From assembly GCA_019637095.1 (NCBI GenBank), contig JAHBWG010000042.1, forward strand, positions 19,964 to 83,963: a stretch of 64,000 nucleotides of DNA. The letters run 5' to 3'. The translations under genes and the position numbers were made by a program. Origin of the DNA: Sandaracinaceae bacterium. GTDB lineage: Bacteria > Myxococcota_A > Polyangia > Polyangiales > Sandaracinaceae. The notes below the pieces were generated by a model. The model worked only from the letters and a program-made list of their open reading frames with translations. It did no database searches and was not told the DNA's origin. Shown piece by piece: positions 56,924-64,000 of this stretch (position 1 is the stretch's first letter; each line of letters starts with the position of its first letter).

Positions 56924-58540
56924 TCAGGTCGGCGGCAGCCCGTGCCCGGGCGCGAGGAGCATCTGCCGGTACGTCGAGAAGTCGAAGCGGTCGGAGTGCT
57001 CGGGGTTGTGGCAGCCGCGGCACGTCCGCTCCTCGGGCGCGCGCACGACGTTCACGGGGGCGGCGGTGGGGCGGCTCGCGTGCATGGATCCCGGGCCGTG
57101 GCAGCTCTCGCAGCCGACGTCGGCGAGCGGGCCGACGTGCGTGACGGTGGAACCTCCGGGCTCGAGGTACCCGGTCACGTGGCAGCCGACGCACGAGAGG
57201 TTGAAGTTCTTGTCGCGCTGCTCGAGCGTCGCGTAGGCGCGGCCGTGCGCGTGGCCGCGCCACCAGGTGTGGGCCGCGGCGTGGCAGGTCGCGCACCGCT
57301 CGGAGCCGACGTAGCGGGGCGCGCCCTCGGCCGCGGGCTCCGGCATCCACGACGCGAAGATGTCGCGGTTGTGCTCGTTGACGCGGCGGTCGAGCGCGCG
57401 CATCCGCGCGGTGAACTCGGCGGCCTGCGGTGCCTCGGGCGGGAGCTCGACGTGGCGTGCGGAGAGGTATCCGCCCTCGACGCGCGGCGGCGCCGCGAGC
57501 GCGTCGAGCTCGCGCCGCAGCTCGGCGAGCCGCCCGCGCTGCGCCGCGAGGTCGGCGGGCGCGGTCGAGGAGTCTCTGGCCCACTCCGCGATCCGCGCCT
57601 CGAGCGCCTCCGCGCGCTGTCGGACGTGAGCGCGCTGCGCCTCGCGCGTCCACTCGCTCGCGTCGGCGAGCCCCCCTTCGCCGCGGCGCAGGTCCACGAC
57701 GGTGAGGCCGCGACCGTGCCGGCCCGCGTGGAGGATCGGTGCCCCCTCGCCGACCGACGGCGGCCGGACCTCGGCCTCGTCGTCGCCGCCGTGCACCACG
57801 ACGTCGACGCGCGGCAGCCCGGCGACCCGGCGCGCGAGCCGTCGATCGCCGGAGACGAGCGCCACCACGAGGTCCGCCTCGACGCCCTCGAGCGCCGCGC
57901 GCCCCGCGGCGACGGGATCCTCGGCCGCGACGCCGGCCGGCAACGCGCCGCTCGCGTCGCGCAGATCCGCGAACCCGACGATCGCGACGTCGAGCTCACC
58001 GACGCGCACCCGGCGCACGCTCCCGAAGGGGGCCGGCTCGCTCCCCTCGACGCGCGCGCCCGCCGCGAGCATCGCGGCGCGGCTCGCGCCGGCGAGAGCG
58101 CTGAAGCGCTCCGCGCCGAAGGCGAAGTCGAGCGGCCCGGGCGCGGCGGCCGCGAGCTCGAGCTCGTCGAGGATCTCGCGGACCGTCTCGGCGCGCATGC
58201 GCTCCTGATCGCGCGCGCGCTCGAGGTCCGAACCGTGCGGAGCGCCCTGGAACAGCAGGTTGCCGGCGGCGACGAAGAGCGTGGGCGTCCCCTCGCGGCG
58301 CAGCGTGGCGAGCTGGTGGGCGAGCCGATCGATGCCTCCGAGGGGGCGGCTCGTGCAGCCGCAGGGCTCGAGGTACCCATCGAGGTCGGTCACCACCACG
58401 AGGCGCAGCTCGGCCGGCGGCAGCGACGTGGCAGGGGGCGGCGTGGTCTCGGGCTGTCGACCTTCCGAGCACGATCCTCCCGAGCCCGTCAACAGGACGA
58501 GCGCGGCGACCGCGAAGAAGGCCGGTGGGCGTCGGCGCAT
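56924..58540 (-). CDS. Phosphoesterase-like/tetraheme cytochrome fusion lipoprotein
   Basis: A 538-residue exported protein. Signal peptide with probable lipidation Cys (SGGSCSEG), then a 5'-nucleotidase/metallophosphoesterase-like domain (about 45-290; VVTDLDGYLEPCGC, GGIDRLAHQL, VVVHGGDDEAEV), an alpha-helical linker (about 300-370), and a C-terminal cytochrome c554-like domain with four CxxCH hemes (CATCH, CVGCH, CESCH, CRGCH). It probably works in the periplasm or on the outer membrane. Start ATG 58540. Confidence 0.85.
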   Translation of the reverse strand: MRRRPPAFFAVAALVLLTGSGGSCSEGRQPETTPPPATSLPPAELRLVVVTDLDGYLEPCGCTSRPLGGIDRLAHQLATLRREGTPTLFVAAGNLLFQGAPHGSDLERARDQERMRAETVREILDELELAAAAPGPLDFAFGAERFSALAGASRAAMLAAGARVEGSEPAPFGSVRRVRVGELDVAIVGFADLRDASGALPAGVAAEDPVAAGRAALEGVEADLVVALVSGDRRLARRVAGLPRVDVVVHGGDDEAEVRPPSVGEGAPILHAGRHGRGLTVVDLRRGEGGLADASEWTREAQRAHVRQRAEALEARIAEWARDSSTAPADLAAQRGRLAELRRELDALAAPPRVEGGYLSARHVELPPEAPQAAEFTARMRALDRRVNEHNRDIFASWMPEPAAEGAPRYVGSERCATCHAAAHTWWRGHAHGRAYATLEQRDKNFNLSCVGCHVTGYLEPGGSTVTHVGPLADVGCESCHGPGSMHASRPTAAPVNVVRAPEERTCRGCHNPEHSDRFDFSTYRQMLLAPGHGLPPT

Positions 58541-58570
58541 GCGCCGTCGGTGTAGCAAGCCGTCCCCGCC

Positions 58571-58599
58571 TTGACGACCCCCGGGGCCGCGGCTAGCTT
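58571..58599 (+). promoter_or_regulatory. Promoter of the rpsP-rplS operon
   Basis: TTGACG at 58571-58576 and TAGCTT at 58594-58599 with a 17-base spacer, 59 bases before the rpsP ATG. A GGAAGAAGG ribosome-binding site lies at 58638-58646. Confidence 0.6.
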
Positions 58600-58658
58600 G
58601 CGCCCTCCCGTCCGCGGGGAGTGCGAGCGAAGAGCTCGGAAGAAGGCGTTTTCCCACC

Positions 58659-58925
58659 ATGGTCAAGATCCGTTTGGCGCGCCACGGCGCCAAGAAGCGT
58701 CCCTACTACCACGTCGTCGTCTCCAACTCGGAGTCGCCTCGTGACGGCAAGTTTCTCGAGCACGTCGGCACCTACGATCCGTCGCGCCCCGACGAGGAGA
58801 TCACCCTCGCGCTCGACCGCGTGGACTACTGGGTCAGCGTCGGCGCCAAGCCGACCGACCGCGCGCGCAAGGTGATCAACACCGCGCGCCGGCTCCAGGC
58901 GACCGCGCAGGCGCCGGAGGCCTGA
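58659..58925 (+). CDS. rpsP: 30S ribosomal protein S16
   Basis: An 88-residue protein of usual length with the S16 start [20 protein letters not shown] and the segment [11 protein letters not shown]. First gene of the classic rpsP-khpA-rimM-trmD-rplS order, five bases before the KH gene. Confidence 0.98.
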   Translation: MVKIRLARHGAKKRPYYHVVVSNSESPRDGKFLEHVGTYDPSRPDEEITLALDRVDYWVSVGAKPTDRARKVINTARRLQATAQAPEA

Positions 58926-58930
58926 GCCCG

Positions 58931-59170
58931 GTGGACGAGCTCGCCGAGCTGATCGACTACGTCGCCCGCGCGCTCGTCGACGAGCCCGACGACGTCTCGG
59001 TCGAGGCGGTCGAGGGTGATCGCGCGATCATCCTCGAGCTCTCCGTCGCGCCCGAAGATCTCGGCAAGGTGATCGGCAAAGACGGTCGCACGGCGCGCGC
59101 GATGCGGACGCTCCTCAGCGCGACCTCCGCGCGGATGCGCCGCCGAGCGATCCTCGACATCCTCGAGTAG
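58931..59170 (+). CDS. khpA: KH-domain RNA-binding protein
   Basis: A 79-residue protein consisting of one KH domain: VIGKDGRTARAMRTLL carries the GxxG loop. KhpA proteins bind RNA, often with KhpB, and are nearly always encoded between rpsP and rimM. GTG start at 58931. Confidence 0.92.
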   Translation: MDELAELIDYVARALVDEPDDVSVEAVEGDRAIILELSVAPEDLGKVIGKDGRTARAMRTLLSATSARMRRRAILDILE

Positions 59171-59175
59171 CCGCC

Positions 59176-59703
59176 GTGACCGAAGGCCGCCTGGTCGCTC
59201 TGGGCGCGGTCACGCGTCCGCACGGCGTGCTCGGCGAGGTGCGGGTCCACCCGTTCAACCCGGAGTCCGAGCTCCTGGTCACGGTCGCGCAGGTGGTCCT
59301 GCGGAGCCCGCAGACGGAGCGGACCCTCGCGATCCGCAGTGCCCGCCGGCACGGGGACGTGGTGCTCATGACCTTCGAGGGAGTCCGCGGTCGAGAGGCG
59401 GCGGAGGCGCTCCGCGGGCTCGAGGTCTGCGTCCCGCGGGAGGTGCTCCCGCCCGTCGGGCCGGACGAGCACTACCACGTCGACCTCGTGGGCCTGCGCG
59501 CCGTCGATCCGGGGGGGAACGATCGCGGTGTTGTGTCCGATGTGATACGGTATCCCAGCGTGGACTGCCTCCTCGTCGAGGGCGCGACCGAGGCGTGGGA
59601 GGTCCCTCTGCTCGAGCCCTACGTGCGCGCCGTCGAGGTCGCCGAGGGCCGCCTCCTCGTCGATCACCTGGACGATCTCGAGCCGGTGAAGAAGCGTCGA
59701 TGA
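59176..59703 (+). CDS. rimM: Ribosome maturation factor RimM
   Basis: A 175-residue 30S assembly factor: N-terminal RimM domain (LVALGAVTRPHGVLGEVRV) and PRC-barrel C-terminal half (YYHVDLVGLRAVD-like segment and WEVPLLEPYVRAVEV). It binds S19 and is needed for 16S processing. GTG start. It overlaps trmD by four bases (ATGA). Confidence 0.95.
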   Translation: MTEGRLVALGAVTRPHGVLGEVRVHPFNPESELLVTVAQVVLRSPQTERTLAIRSARRHGDVVLMTFEGVRGREAAEALRGLEVCVPREVLPPVGPDEHYHVDLVGLRAVDPGGNDRGVVSDVIRYPSVDCLLVEGATEAWEVPLLEPYVRAVEVAEGRLLVDHLDDLEPVKKRR

Positions 59704-60437
59704 TCCGGTACTACGTCGTCACGGTGTTCCCGGAGCTGGTCGCGCGGTTCTGTGACGAAGGCCTGCTCGGCCGCGCGCAGCGCGGATCGCTCGTGAGCCT
59801 CGCCACCATCAACCCACGCGAGTTCGCGCACGACAAGCACCGTTCCATCGACGATACACCCTACGGCGGAGGCAGCGGCATGGTAATGCAGCCGGGGCCG
59901 CTGGTGGAGGCGATGGAGCGGGCGGACGCGCTCGAGGCGGCGCAGGGCGGGTCTCGCCCCACGCGGGTCTTGCTGACGCCGCAGGGCGAGCCGCTCACCC
60001 AGGCGATCGTGCGCGCGCTCGCCGAGCGCCCGGCGATGACGCTGGTCTGTGGCCGCTACGAAGGGGTCGACGAGCGCGCTCGCGCCGAGGTCGACGTCGA
60101 GATCAGCCTCGGGGACTTCGTGCTGATGGGCGGGGAGATCGCGGCGCTCGCGTTGATCGAGGCCACCGCCCGGCTGGCCCCGGGCGTGCTGGGTAACCCC
60201 GAGAGCGTCGAGGAGGAGTCCCACGCGCGCGGCCTGCTCGAGTACCCTCACTACACGCGCCCGGTGGAGTTCCGCGGCCGCACCGTCCCGGACGTGCTCC
60301 TGAGCGGGGATCACGCGCGGATCGCCCGCTGGCGGCGGCGGGAGGCCTTCTTGAGGACGCTCCGGCGGCGTCCCGATCTGCTCCAAGGGCGCGAGCTGAG
60401 CGACGAGGAGCGCGGCTGGCTCGAGGAGGGGACGTGA
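59700..60437 (+). CDS. trmD: tRNA (guanine-37-N1)-methyltransferase TrmD
   Basis: A 245-residue SPOUT methyltransferase making m1G37 in tRNA. Motifs: YYVVTVFPELVARF, PYGGGSGMVMQ, LVCGRYEGVDERA and the knot segment ISLGDFVLMGGE. ATG 59700 overlaps the rimM stop; GTGA overlap with the next gene. Confidence 0.97.
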   Translation: MIRYYVVTVFPELVARFCDEGLLGRAQRGSLVSLATINPREFAHDKHRSIDDTPYGGGSGMVMQPGPLVEAMERADALEAAQGGSRPTRVLLTPQGEPLTQAIVRALAERPAMTLVCGRYEGVDERARAEVDVEISLGDFVLMGGEIAALALIEATARLAPGVLGNPESVEEESHARGLLEYPHYTRPVEFRGRTVPDVLLSGDHARIARWRRREAFLRTLRRRPDLLQGRELSDEERGWLEEGT

Positions 60438-60985
60438 CGGCCTGGATCGCGCTCGTGCACCACCCGGTCGTCGACCGGGAGGGCGCGCTGATCACGACGG
60501 CCATCACGAACCTCGACGTCCACGACATCGCGCGCAGCGCGCGGACGTACGATCTGCCGGGCTACTTCCTCGTGACGCCGATCGAGGCGCAGCGACGGCT
60601 CGTCGAGCGCATCCTGGGGCACTGGCGCGACGGCGCGGGGGCGCGGCGGGTGCCCGAGCGGGCGGAGGCGCTCGCACGGGTCGAGGTGGTCGCCTCGATG
60701 GAGGAGGCCGCGGCCCGCGTCGAGGCGCGCGCCGGCGCAGCCCCGCTGTCGATCGTGACCTCGGCGCGCGCCGGCCGCGAGGCCACGCCGTACGTCGAGG
60801 CGGCGCGCCGCTGCGCGGAGCGGCCCGCGATCCTCTGGTTCGGCACGGGCCACGGGCTCGCGCCGGTCGTGATGGAGCAGGCCGATCTCGTCCTGCCGCC
60901 GATCCGCGGGGTCGCGGCCTACAACCACCTCTCCGTCCGCGCCGCCGTCGCCATCACCCTCGACCGGCTGTTCGGCGGCGATTGA
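60434..60985 (+). CDS. SPOUT-type RNA methyltransferase (TrmD-associated)
   Basis: A 183-residue protein of the Methyltrn_RNA_4 family that is commonly encoded just after trmD. It starts WIALVHHPVVDREGALITTA, and the C-terminal part has the knot-type ILWFGTGHGLAPVVM and YNHLSVRAAVAITLDR. It probably methylates tRNA or rRNA; the site is unknown. GTG 60434 overlaps trmD (GTGA). Confidence 0.85.
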   Translation: MTAWIALVHHPVVDREGALITTAITNLDVHDIARSARTYDLPGYFLVTPIEAQRRLVERILGHWRDGAGARRVPERAEALARVEVVASMEEAAARVEARAGAAPLSIVTSARAGREATPYVEAARRCAERPAILWFGTGHGLAPVVMEQADLVLPPIRGVAAYNHLSVRAAVAITLDRLFGGD

Positions 60986-61049
60986 CCCCGCGGCCCTCGC
61001 GTGTTAAATGCCGCGGCCCCGCAACGAAGAGACCGAGGTAGTCAAAGCC

Positions 61050-61436
61050 ATGTCCGGCGTCGTCAAAGAGATCGCGGCCATCGAGGCCGCCCAGCTCCGC
61101 AGCCTCCCCGATTTCCGTCCCGGCGATCAGGTCGAGGTCCACTACCGCATCCGAGAGGGTGAGAAGGAGCGCATCCAGGTCTTCAAGGGCGTGGTGATCC
61201 GGCGTCAGGGCGGGAGCAGTCGCGAGACGTTCACGGTTCGCAAGGTCTCGTACGGCGTGGGCGTCGAGCGCATCTTCCCGGTGCACAGCCCGAAGATCGA
61301 GAAGCTCGAGGTCGTCCGGCGCGGCCACGTGCGGCGCGCGAAGCTCTACTACCTGCGCGACTTGCGCGGGAAGAAGGCGCGTCTGCGCCAGGCGCAGCGC
61401 GGCGAGACGGACATCAAGAAGATCAACCAGGGCTGA
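61050..61436 (+). CDS. rplS: 50S ribosomal protein L19
   Basis: A 128-residue protein: [32 protein letters not shown] and [20 protein letters not shown] are L19 signatures. ATG 61050 gives the normal length; ATG 61008 would add 14 residues not usual for L19. Its 3' end overlaps the convergent NUDIX-AMMECR1 gene by 14 bases. Confidence 0.95.
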   Translation: MSGVVKEIAAIEAAQLRSLPDFRPGDQVEVHYRIREGEKERIQVFKGVVIRRQGGSSRETFTVRKVSYGVGVERIFPVHSPKIEKLEVVRRGHVRRAKLYYLRDLRGKKARLRQAQRGETDIKKINQG

Positions 61437-62385
61437 TCTTCACCGTCTCGAAGACGGCGAGCTCGGTCGCGGGGTCGCGCCAGGCGTCGGGGGGGAGCCC
61501 CGCCTTGCGGCAGACCATGGCGAGGTACGTCTCGCGGTCCCAGCCGTGATCCGTCGCGACCTCCGGCAGGAAGACGCCGCGATGCCCGGCGCGCGTGACG
61601 AGCACGCCGTGCCGGCCCACCTCGACCGCCTCGGGGCTCGCGACCCGGCGCGTGGGGGTCAGGACGCTGATCGCGACGGACAGCGCCCGTAGCTCCTGGG
61701 GCTCGACCGGCGGGAAGCGCGGATCGCGGGTGGCGGCGGCGACCGCGTTGTCGCGGACGGATGCGGCGAGCCCCGAGCGGGCGGTCATCTCGCCGATGCA
61801 GCCGCGCAGCTCACCGTCGGGGGTGCGCAGCGTCACGAACGTCGCCGCGGGGCGCACGGCCCACGGCGCGTGCTCGCTCGTCGCGACGCGCGGCGGCCGC
61901 CGCAGGATCGCCGCCTCGAGGGCGTCGCGCGCGGCGGCGCGCAGCACGTCCGCCACGATGCCCGGCGGCGGAGGCGGCCGCTCCCCGGTCGCGCGGAGCC
62001 AGCGGTAGTCGGCGAGCACGCGCGCGTGGTCGAAGCAGAGCGAGGGCGGCGCGTCCGGCGCGAACACCCCGGCGCGCGCGGCGTCGTCGCCGCCGACCGG
62101 CGCCCCGTGGGCCCGCCCGACGTACACGATCGACACGTTGTGCTGGCGCGGATCGCGGTCGGGCGCGCCGTACGCGCCGAGCAGATCCGTCAGCTCCACG
62201 TCGAGGCCCGTCTCCTCCCGCACCTCGCGCCGCGCCGCGTCGGCGGGCTCCTCGCCGTAGTCCACGAACCCGCCGGGCAGCGCCCACCCCAGCGGCGGGC
62301 TCGCGCGCTCGATGAGCACGATCCCGCCCTCGATCTCGACGATGACGTCGACGGTCAGGTACGGGTTGCGGGGCGGCGGCGTCAT
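61423..62385 (-). CDS. NUDIX hydrolase-AMMECR1 fusion protein
   Basis: A 320-residue two-domain protein. The N-terminal NUDIX domain (about 1-140) has the Nudix box [20 protein letters not shown] followed by TGL, typical of ADP-ribose/NTP pyrophosphatases. The C-terminal AMMECR1 domain (about 150-320) has [23 protein letters not shown] and [16 protein letters not shown]1 proteins usually occur alone or with MEMO and radical SAM partners; fusion to NUDIX is unusual. ATG 62385 overlaps the JAMM gene stop (ATGA). Confidence 0.9.
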   Translation of the reverse strand: MTPPPRNPYLTVDVIVEIEGGIVLIERASPPLGWALPGGFVDYGEEPADAARREVREETGLDVELTDLLGAYGAPDRDPRQHNVSIVYVGRAHGAPVGGDDAARAGVFAPDAPPSLCFDHARVLADYRWLRATGERPPPPPGIVADVLRAAARDALEAAILRRPPRVATSEHAPWAVRPAATFVTLRTPDGELRGCIGEMTARSGLAASVRDNAVAAATRDPRFPPVEPQELRALSVAISVLTPTRRVASPEAVEVGRHGVLVTRAGHRGVFLPEVATDHGWDRETYLAMVCRKAGLPPDAWRDPATELAVFETVKISPG

Positions 62386-62888
62386 GCGGGGACGACCTCG
62401 AGGCTCGACTCGTCGAACGCGTCGGTGCCCCGTCGATGCACCCAGAGCTTCCTGTCCTTCACCTCGCCGCCGACCACGCTCACGACGAGGAAGGCGCACG
62501 GCCACATGAGCTGCCCCTCGGAGGCGAAGGTCGCCGCGTCCTCGGCGCTGAAGTAGGCGCCTGCGTCGCAGTGGGAGTGGTAGATGACCTTGATCGGCTG
62601 CCCCGCCGCCGCGGCGGCTTCGAAGCCGCGCGCGGCGCGCAGCTCGTTGATCTTGAAGTACGTGCGCGACGTGCGCGGGAAGCGCTCCGGGTCGAGCCGG
62701 TGGTACTTGTCCGCCTCGTTGACCTCGCGGGTCGGCGCGTCCAGCCGTCGCGGATCCTGCGCGGGGCCCGCGAGGAACCCGCAGCACTCGGACGGGTATG
62801 CGTCGCGCGCGTGCGCCTCGATCGCCTCGAGCGCGTCACGCGTGATCGCGAGGTCACCCGCGATCCAGGGGAGCTCCTCACCACTCAT
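62382..62888 (-). CDS. JAMM/MPN metalloprotease (M67, Mec-like)
   Basis: A 168-residue JAB-domain peptidase: Glu in SECCGFLAG and the zinc motif HSHCDAGAYFSAED (H-x-H-x10-D). Bacterial Mec-type enzymes of this family release cysteine from the C-terminus of a sulfur-carrier protein (CysO). Its gene overlaps cysM by 11 bases, which matches the mec-cysO-cysM arrangement of actinobacteria; no cysO-like gene is inside the window. Confidence 0.9.
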   Translation of the reverse strand: MSGEELPWIAGDLAITRDALEAIEAHARDAYPSECCGFLAGPAQDPRRLDAPTREVNEADKYHRLDPERFPRTSRTYFKINELRAARGFEAAAAAGQPIKVIYHSHCDAGAYFSAEDAATFASEGQLMWPCAFLVVSVVGGEVKDRKLWVHRRGTDAFDESSLEVVPA

Positions 62889-63801
62889 ACTTCTTCTCCC
62901 AGCGCATCGGCGCGAAGTAGCGGTCGCCGCGATCGCACGCGATCGTCACCACGCACCCGGACTCGAGCGTCTTCGCGAGCTGGAGCGCGCCCCACACGTT
63001 CGCGCCCGACGAGTGCCCGATGTGCAGGCCCTCCTCGCGCGCGACGCGGTCCGCCATGTCCCAACCCGCCTCGGTCGGCACGGGGTGGATCTCGTCGGGG
63101 AGTGACGGATCGTAGATCGCGGGGACGAGCGAGCTCGCCATGTGCTTGAGCCCCTCGAGGCCGTGGAGCGCGTCCTCGGGCTCGAGGGCGACGCAGCGGA
63201 TCGGCCGCGCGTGCTCGCGGAGGCGGCGCGTCGTGCCCATCATCGTGCCGCTCGTCCCGAGGCCGGTCGCGAAGTGGGTGATGCGATCGCCGAGCTGCGC
63301 GAGGATCTCGCGGCCGGTGCCGAGGTAGTGCGCGCGCGGGTTCGAAGGGTTGCTGTACTGGTCGGGGTAGAAGTAGCGGTCGGGATCGCGCGCCACGATC
63401 TCCCGCACCAAGCGGATCGCGCCGTCGGAGCCCTCCATCGGGTCGCTCGGGATCAGCTCGGTCCCGAACGCGTGGGTGATGTCCTTGCGCGCCTTCGACA
63501 CGTTCGAGGGCATCACGAGCTGGACCTCGAGCCCGAGCGCCGCGCCGAACATGGAGTAGGCGACGCCGGTGTTGCCGCTCGTCGCATCGATGAGGATCTT
63601 GTCCCTCCCGAGCCGGCCGTCCGCGAGGGCGTCGCGGATCATCTGCAGCGCGGGCCGATCCTTCACCGAGCCGCCGGGGTTCGCGTACTCGAGCTTCAGC
63701 CAGAGCTCGACCCCGGGGCACTCCCTCTCGATGCTGCGCAAGCGCACGACGGGCGTGTTGCCGACCGCGTCGACGACCGACTCGATGGCGCGGTGTCTCA
63801 C
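62878..63801 (-). CDS. Cysteine synthase (CysM-like)
   Basis: A 307-residue PLP enzyme: VGNTPVVRLRSI, PLP Lys in NPGGSVKDRPA, DATSGNTGVAYSM and TGLGTSGTMMGT. It would make cysteine, or CysO-bound cysteine, from (phospho)serine. GTG 63801 overlaps the upstream ThiF-like stop (GTGA). Together with the JAMM and ThiF-like genes this suggests the protein-bound-sulfur route. Confidence 0.92.
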   Translation of the reverse strand: MRHRAIESVVDAVGNTPVVRLRSIERECPGVELWLKLEYANPGGSVKDRPALQMIRDALADGRLGRDKILIDATSGNTGVAYSMFGAALGLEVQLVMPSNVSKARKDITHAFGTELIPSDPMEGSDGAIRLVREIVARDPDRYFYPDQYSNPSNPRAHYLGTGREILAQLGDRITHFATGLGTSGTMMGTTRRLREHARPIRCVALEPEDALHGLEGLKHMASSLVPAIYDPSLPDEIHPVPTEAGWDMADRVAREEGLHIGHSSGANVWGALQLAKTLESGCVVTIACDRGDRYFAPMRWEKKYEW

Positions 63802-64000
63802 CCGCGATCTCCTTGCGGTCCCGTCAGGACGACTTGCACTAGCGCAGGCTCACCGGCGCCCGTGACGCGCTTGATGGCCTCGACCGCGGCGAGGGCGCCA
63901 GCGAGGAACGCCGCGGCCTCTTCGAGCTCGGGCCGGCCCGCGCGGACCTCGGGCGCCTCGAGCGGCGCTCCCTCGGGGCTCACCCTCGCGCCGGCGCGCT
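63798..64000 (-). CDS. C-terminus of a ThiF/MoeB/HesA-like protein (partial)
   Basis: The frame is open from the right edge. The visible 67 residues end AAFLAGALAAVEAIKRVTG followed by a short tail, the usual end of E1-like ThiF/MoeB adenylyltransferases (membrane-facing Ala/Glu helix before IK-x2-TG). These activate the C-terminal glycine of sulfur-carrier proteins. Only the tail is seen, so the call rests partly on the CysM/JAMM neighbours. Confidence 0.55.
   Translation of the reverse strand, partial: RAGARVSPEGAPLEAPEVRAGRPELEEAAAFLAGALAAVEAIKRVTGAGEPALVQVVLTGPQGDRG

Overview
The window is GC-rich and densely packed, with many 4-nt ATGA/GTGA gene overlaps, Asp-Ala-Gly-rich lipoproteins, sigma-54 regulators, a Ser/Thr kinase and a PP2C phosphatase, an AgmX/PglI-type C-terminal domain and a Glt/Nfs-like TPR operon. 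Together these point to a myxobacterium (Myxococcota, probably the Polyangia side). That placement is inferred from gene content, not from a marker-gene comparison. I saw no tRNA, rRNA, CRISPR array, IS element or prophage. No gene-free stretch exceeds 300 bases; the three longest gaps (5668-5896, 11240-11468, 22357-22585) are each 229 bases and are described below.

Layout. 1-11.2 kb is housekeeping and regulation: a PBP4-type carboxypeptidase (cut by the left edge), an HD hydrolase operon ending in an NtrC-type activator, a lone receiver protein behind an excellent sigma-54 promoter, a patch of palindromic repeats, a second NtrC-type regulator coupled to aspartokinase, a STAS-like protein, and an ECF sigma/anti-sigma pair. 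11.4-22.4 kb is a seven-gene operon for a trans-envelope machine resembling the Glt (gliding) and Nfs (spore coat) complexes of Myxococcus: coiled-coil and TPR periplasmic proteins, a TPR lipoprotein, a small GltF-like protein, a TolQ/MotA-like membrane protein and a GltG-like FHA-TM-TonB protein. 22.5-25.2 kb, behind its own promoter, holds a small exported protein, an outer-membrane beta-barrel and a short OPX (Wza-like) lipoprotein. 25.2-38.1 kb is a nine-gene minus-strand exopolysaccharide operon: nucleotide-sugar dehydrogenase, epimerase, 4,6-dehydratase, two aminotransferases, WbpB and WbpD, Wzy-type polymerase and Wzc-type tyrosine kinase. 38.3-47.4 kb adds a second polytopic membrane protein, a sugar nucleotidyltransferase, a flavoprotein, surface lipoproteins, PP2C and a GT2 enzyme.

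47.4-58.5 kb contains a family-4 uracil-DNA glycosylase, an unrecognised three-gene operon (acidic/propeller, HEAT-TPR, unknown), a Ser/Thr kinase, an ArsS arsenosugar-type pair with a bicupin and an RlpA-like lipoprotein, and a phosphoesterase-like/tetraheme cytochrome fusion. 58.6-61.4 kb is the rpsP-khpA-rimM-trmD-SPOUT-rplS translation operon. 61.4-64 kb is a minus-strand CysM/JAMM/ThiF-type cysteine (sulfur-carrier) cluster that also carries a NUDIX-AMMECR1 fusion.

The most interesting block is 11.4-38.1 kb. A Glt/Nfs-like machine, with a possible built-in proton-channel pair (TolQ-like plus an Asp-containing GltG-like TM segment), lies directly beside a short OPX with its beta-barrel partner and the sugar-precursor/polymerase operon. 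I read this as one locus for making, exporting and possibly moving a surface polymer; that functional link is inference from gene order.
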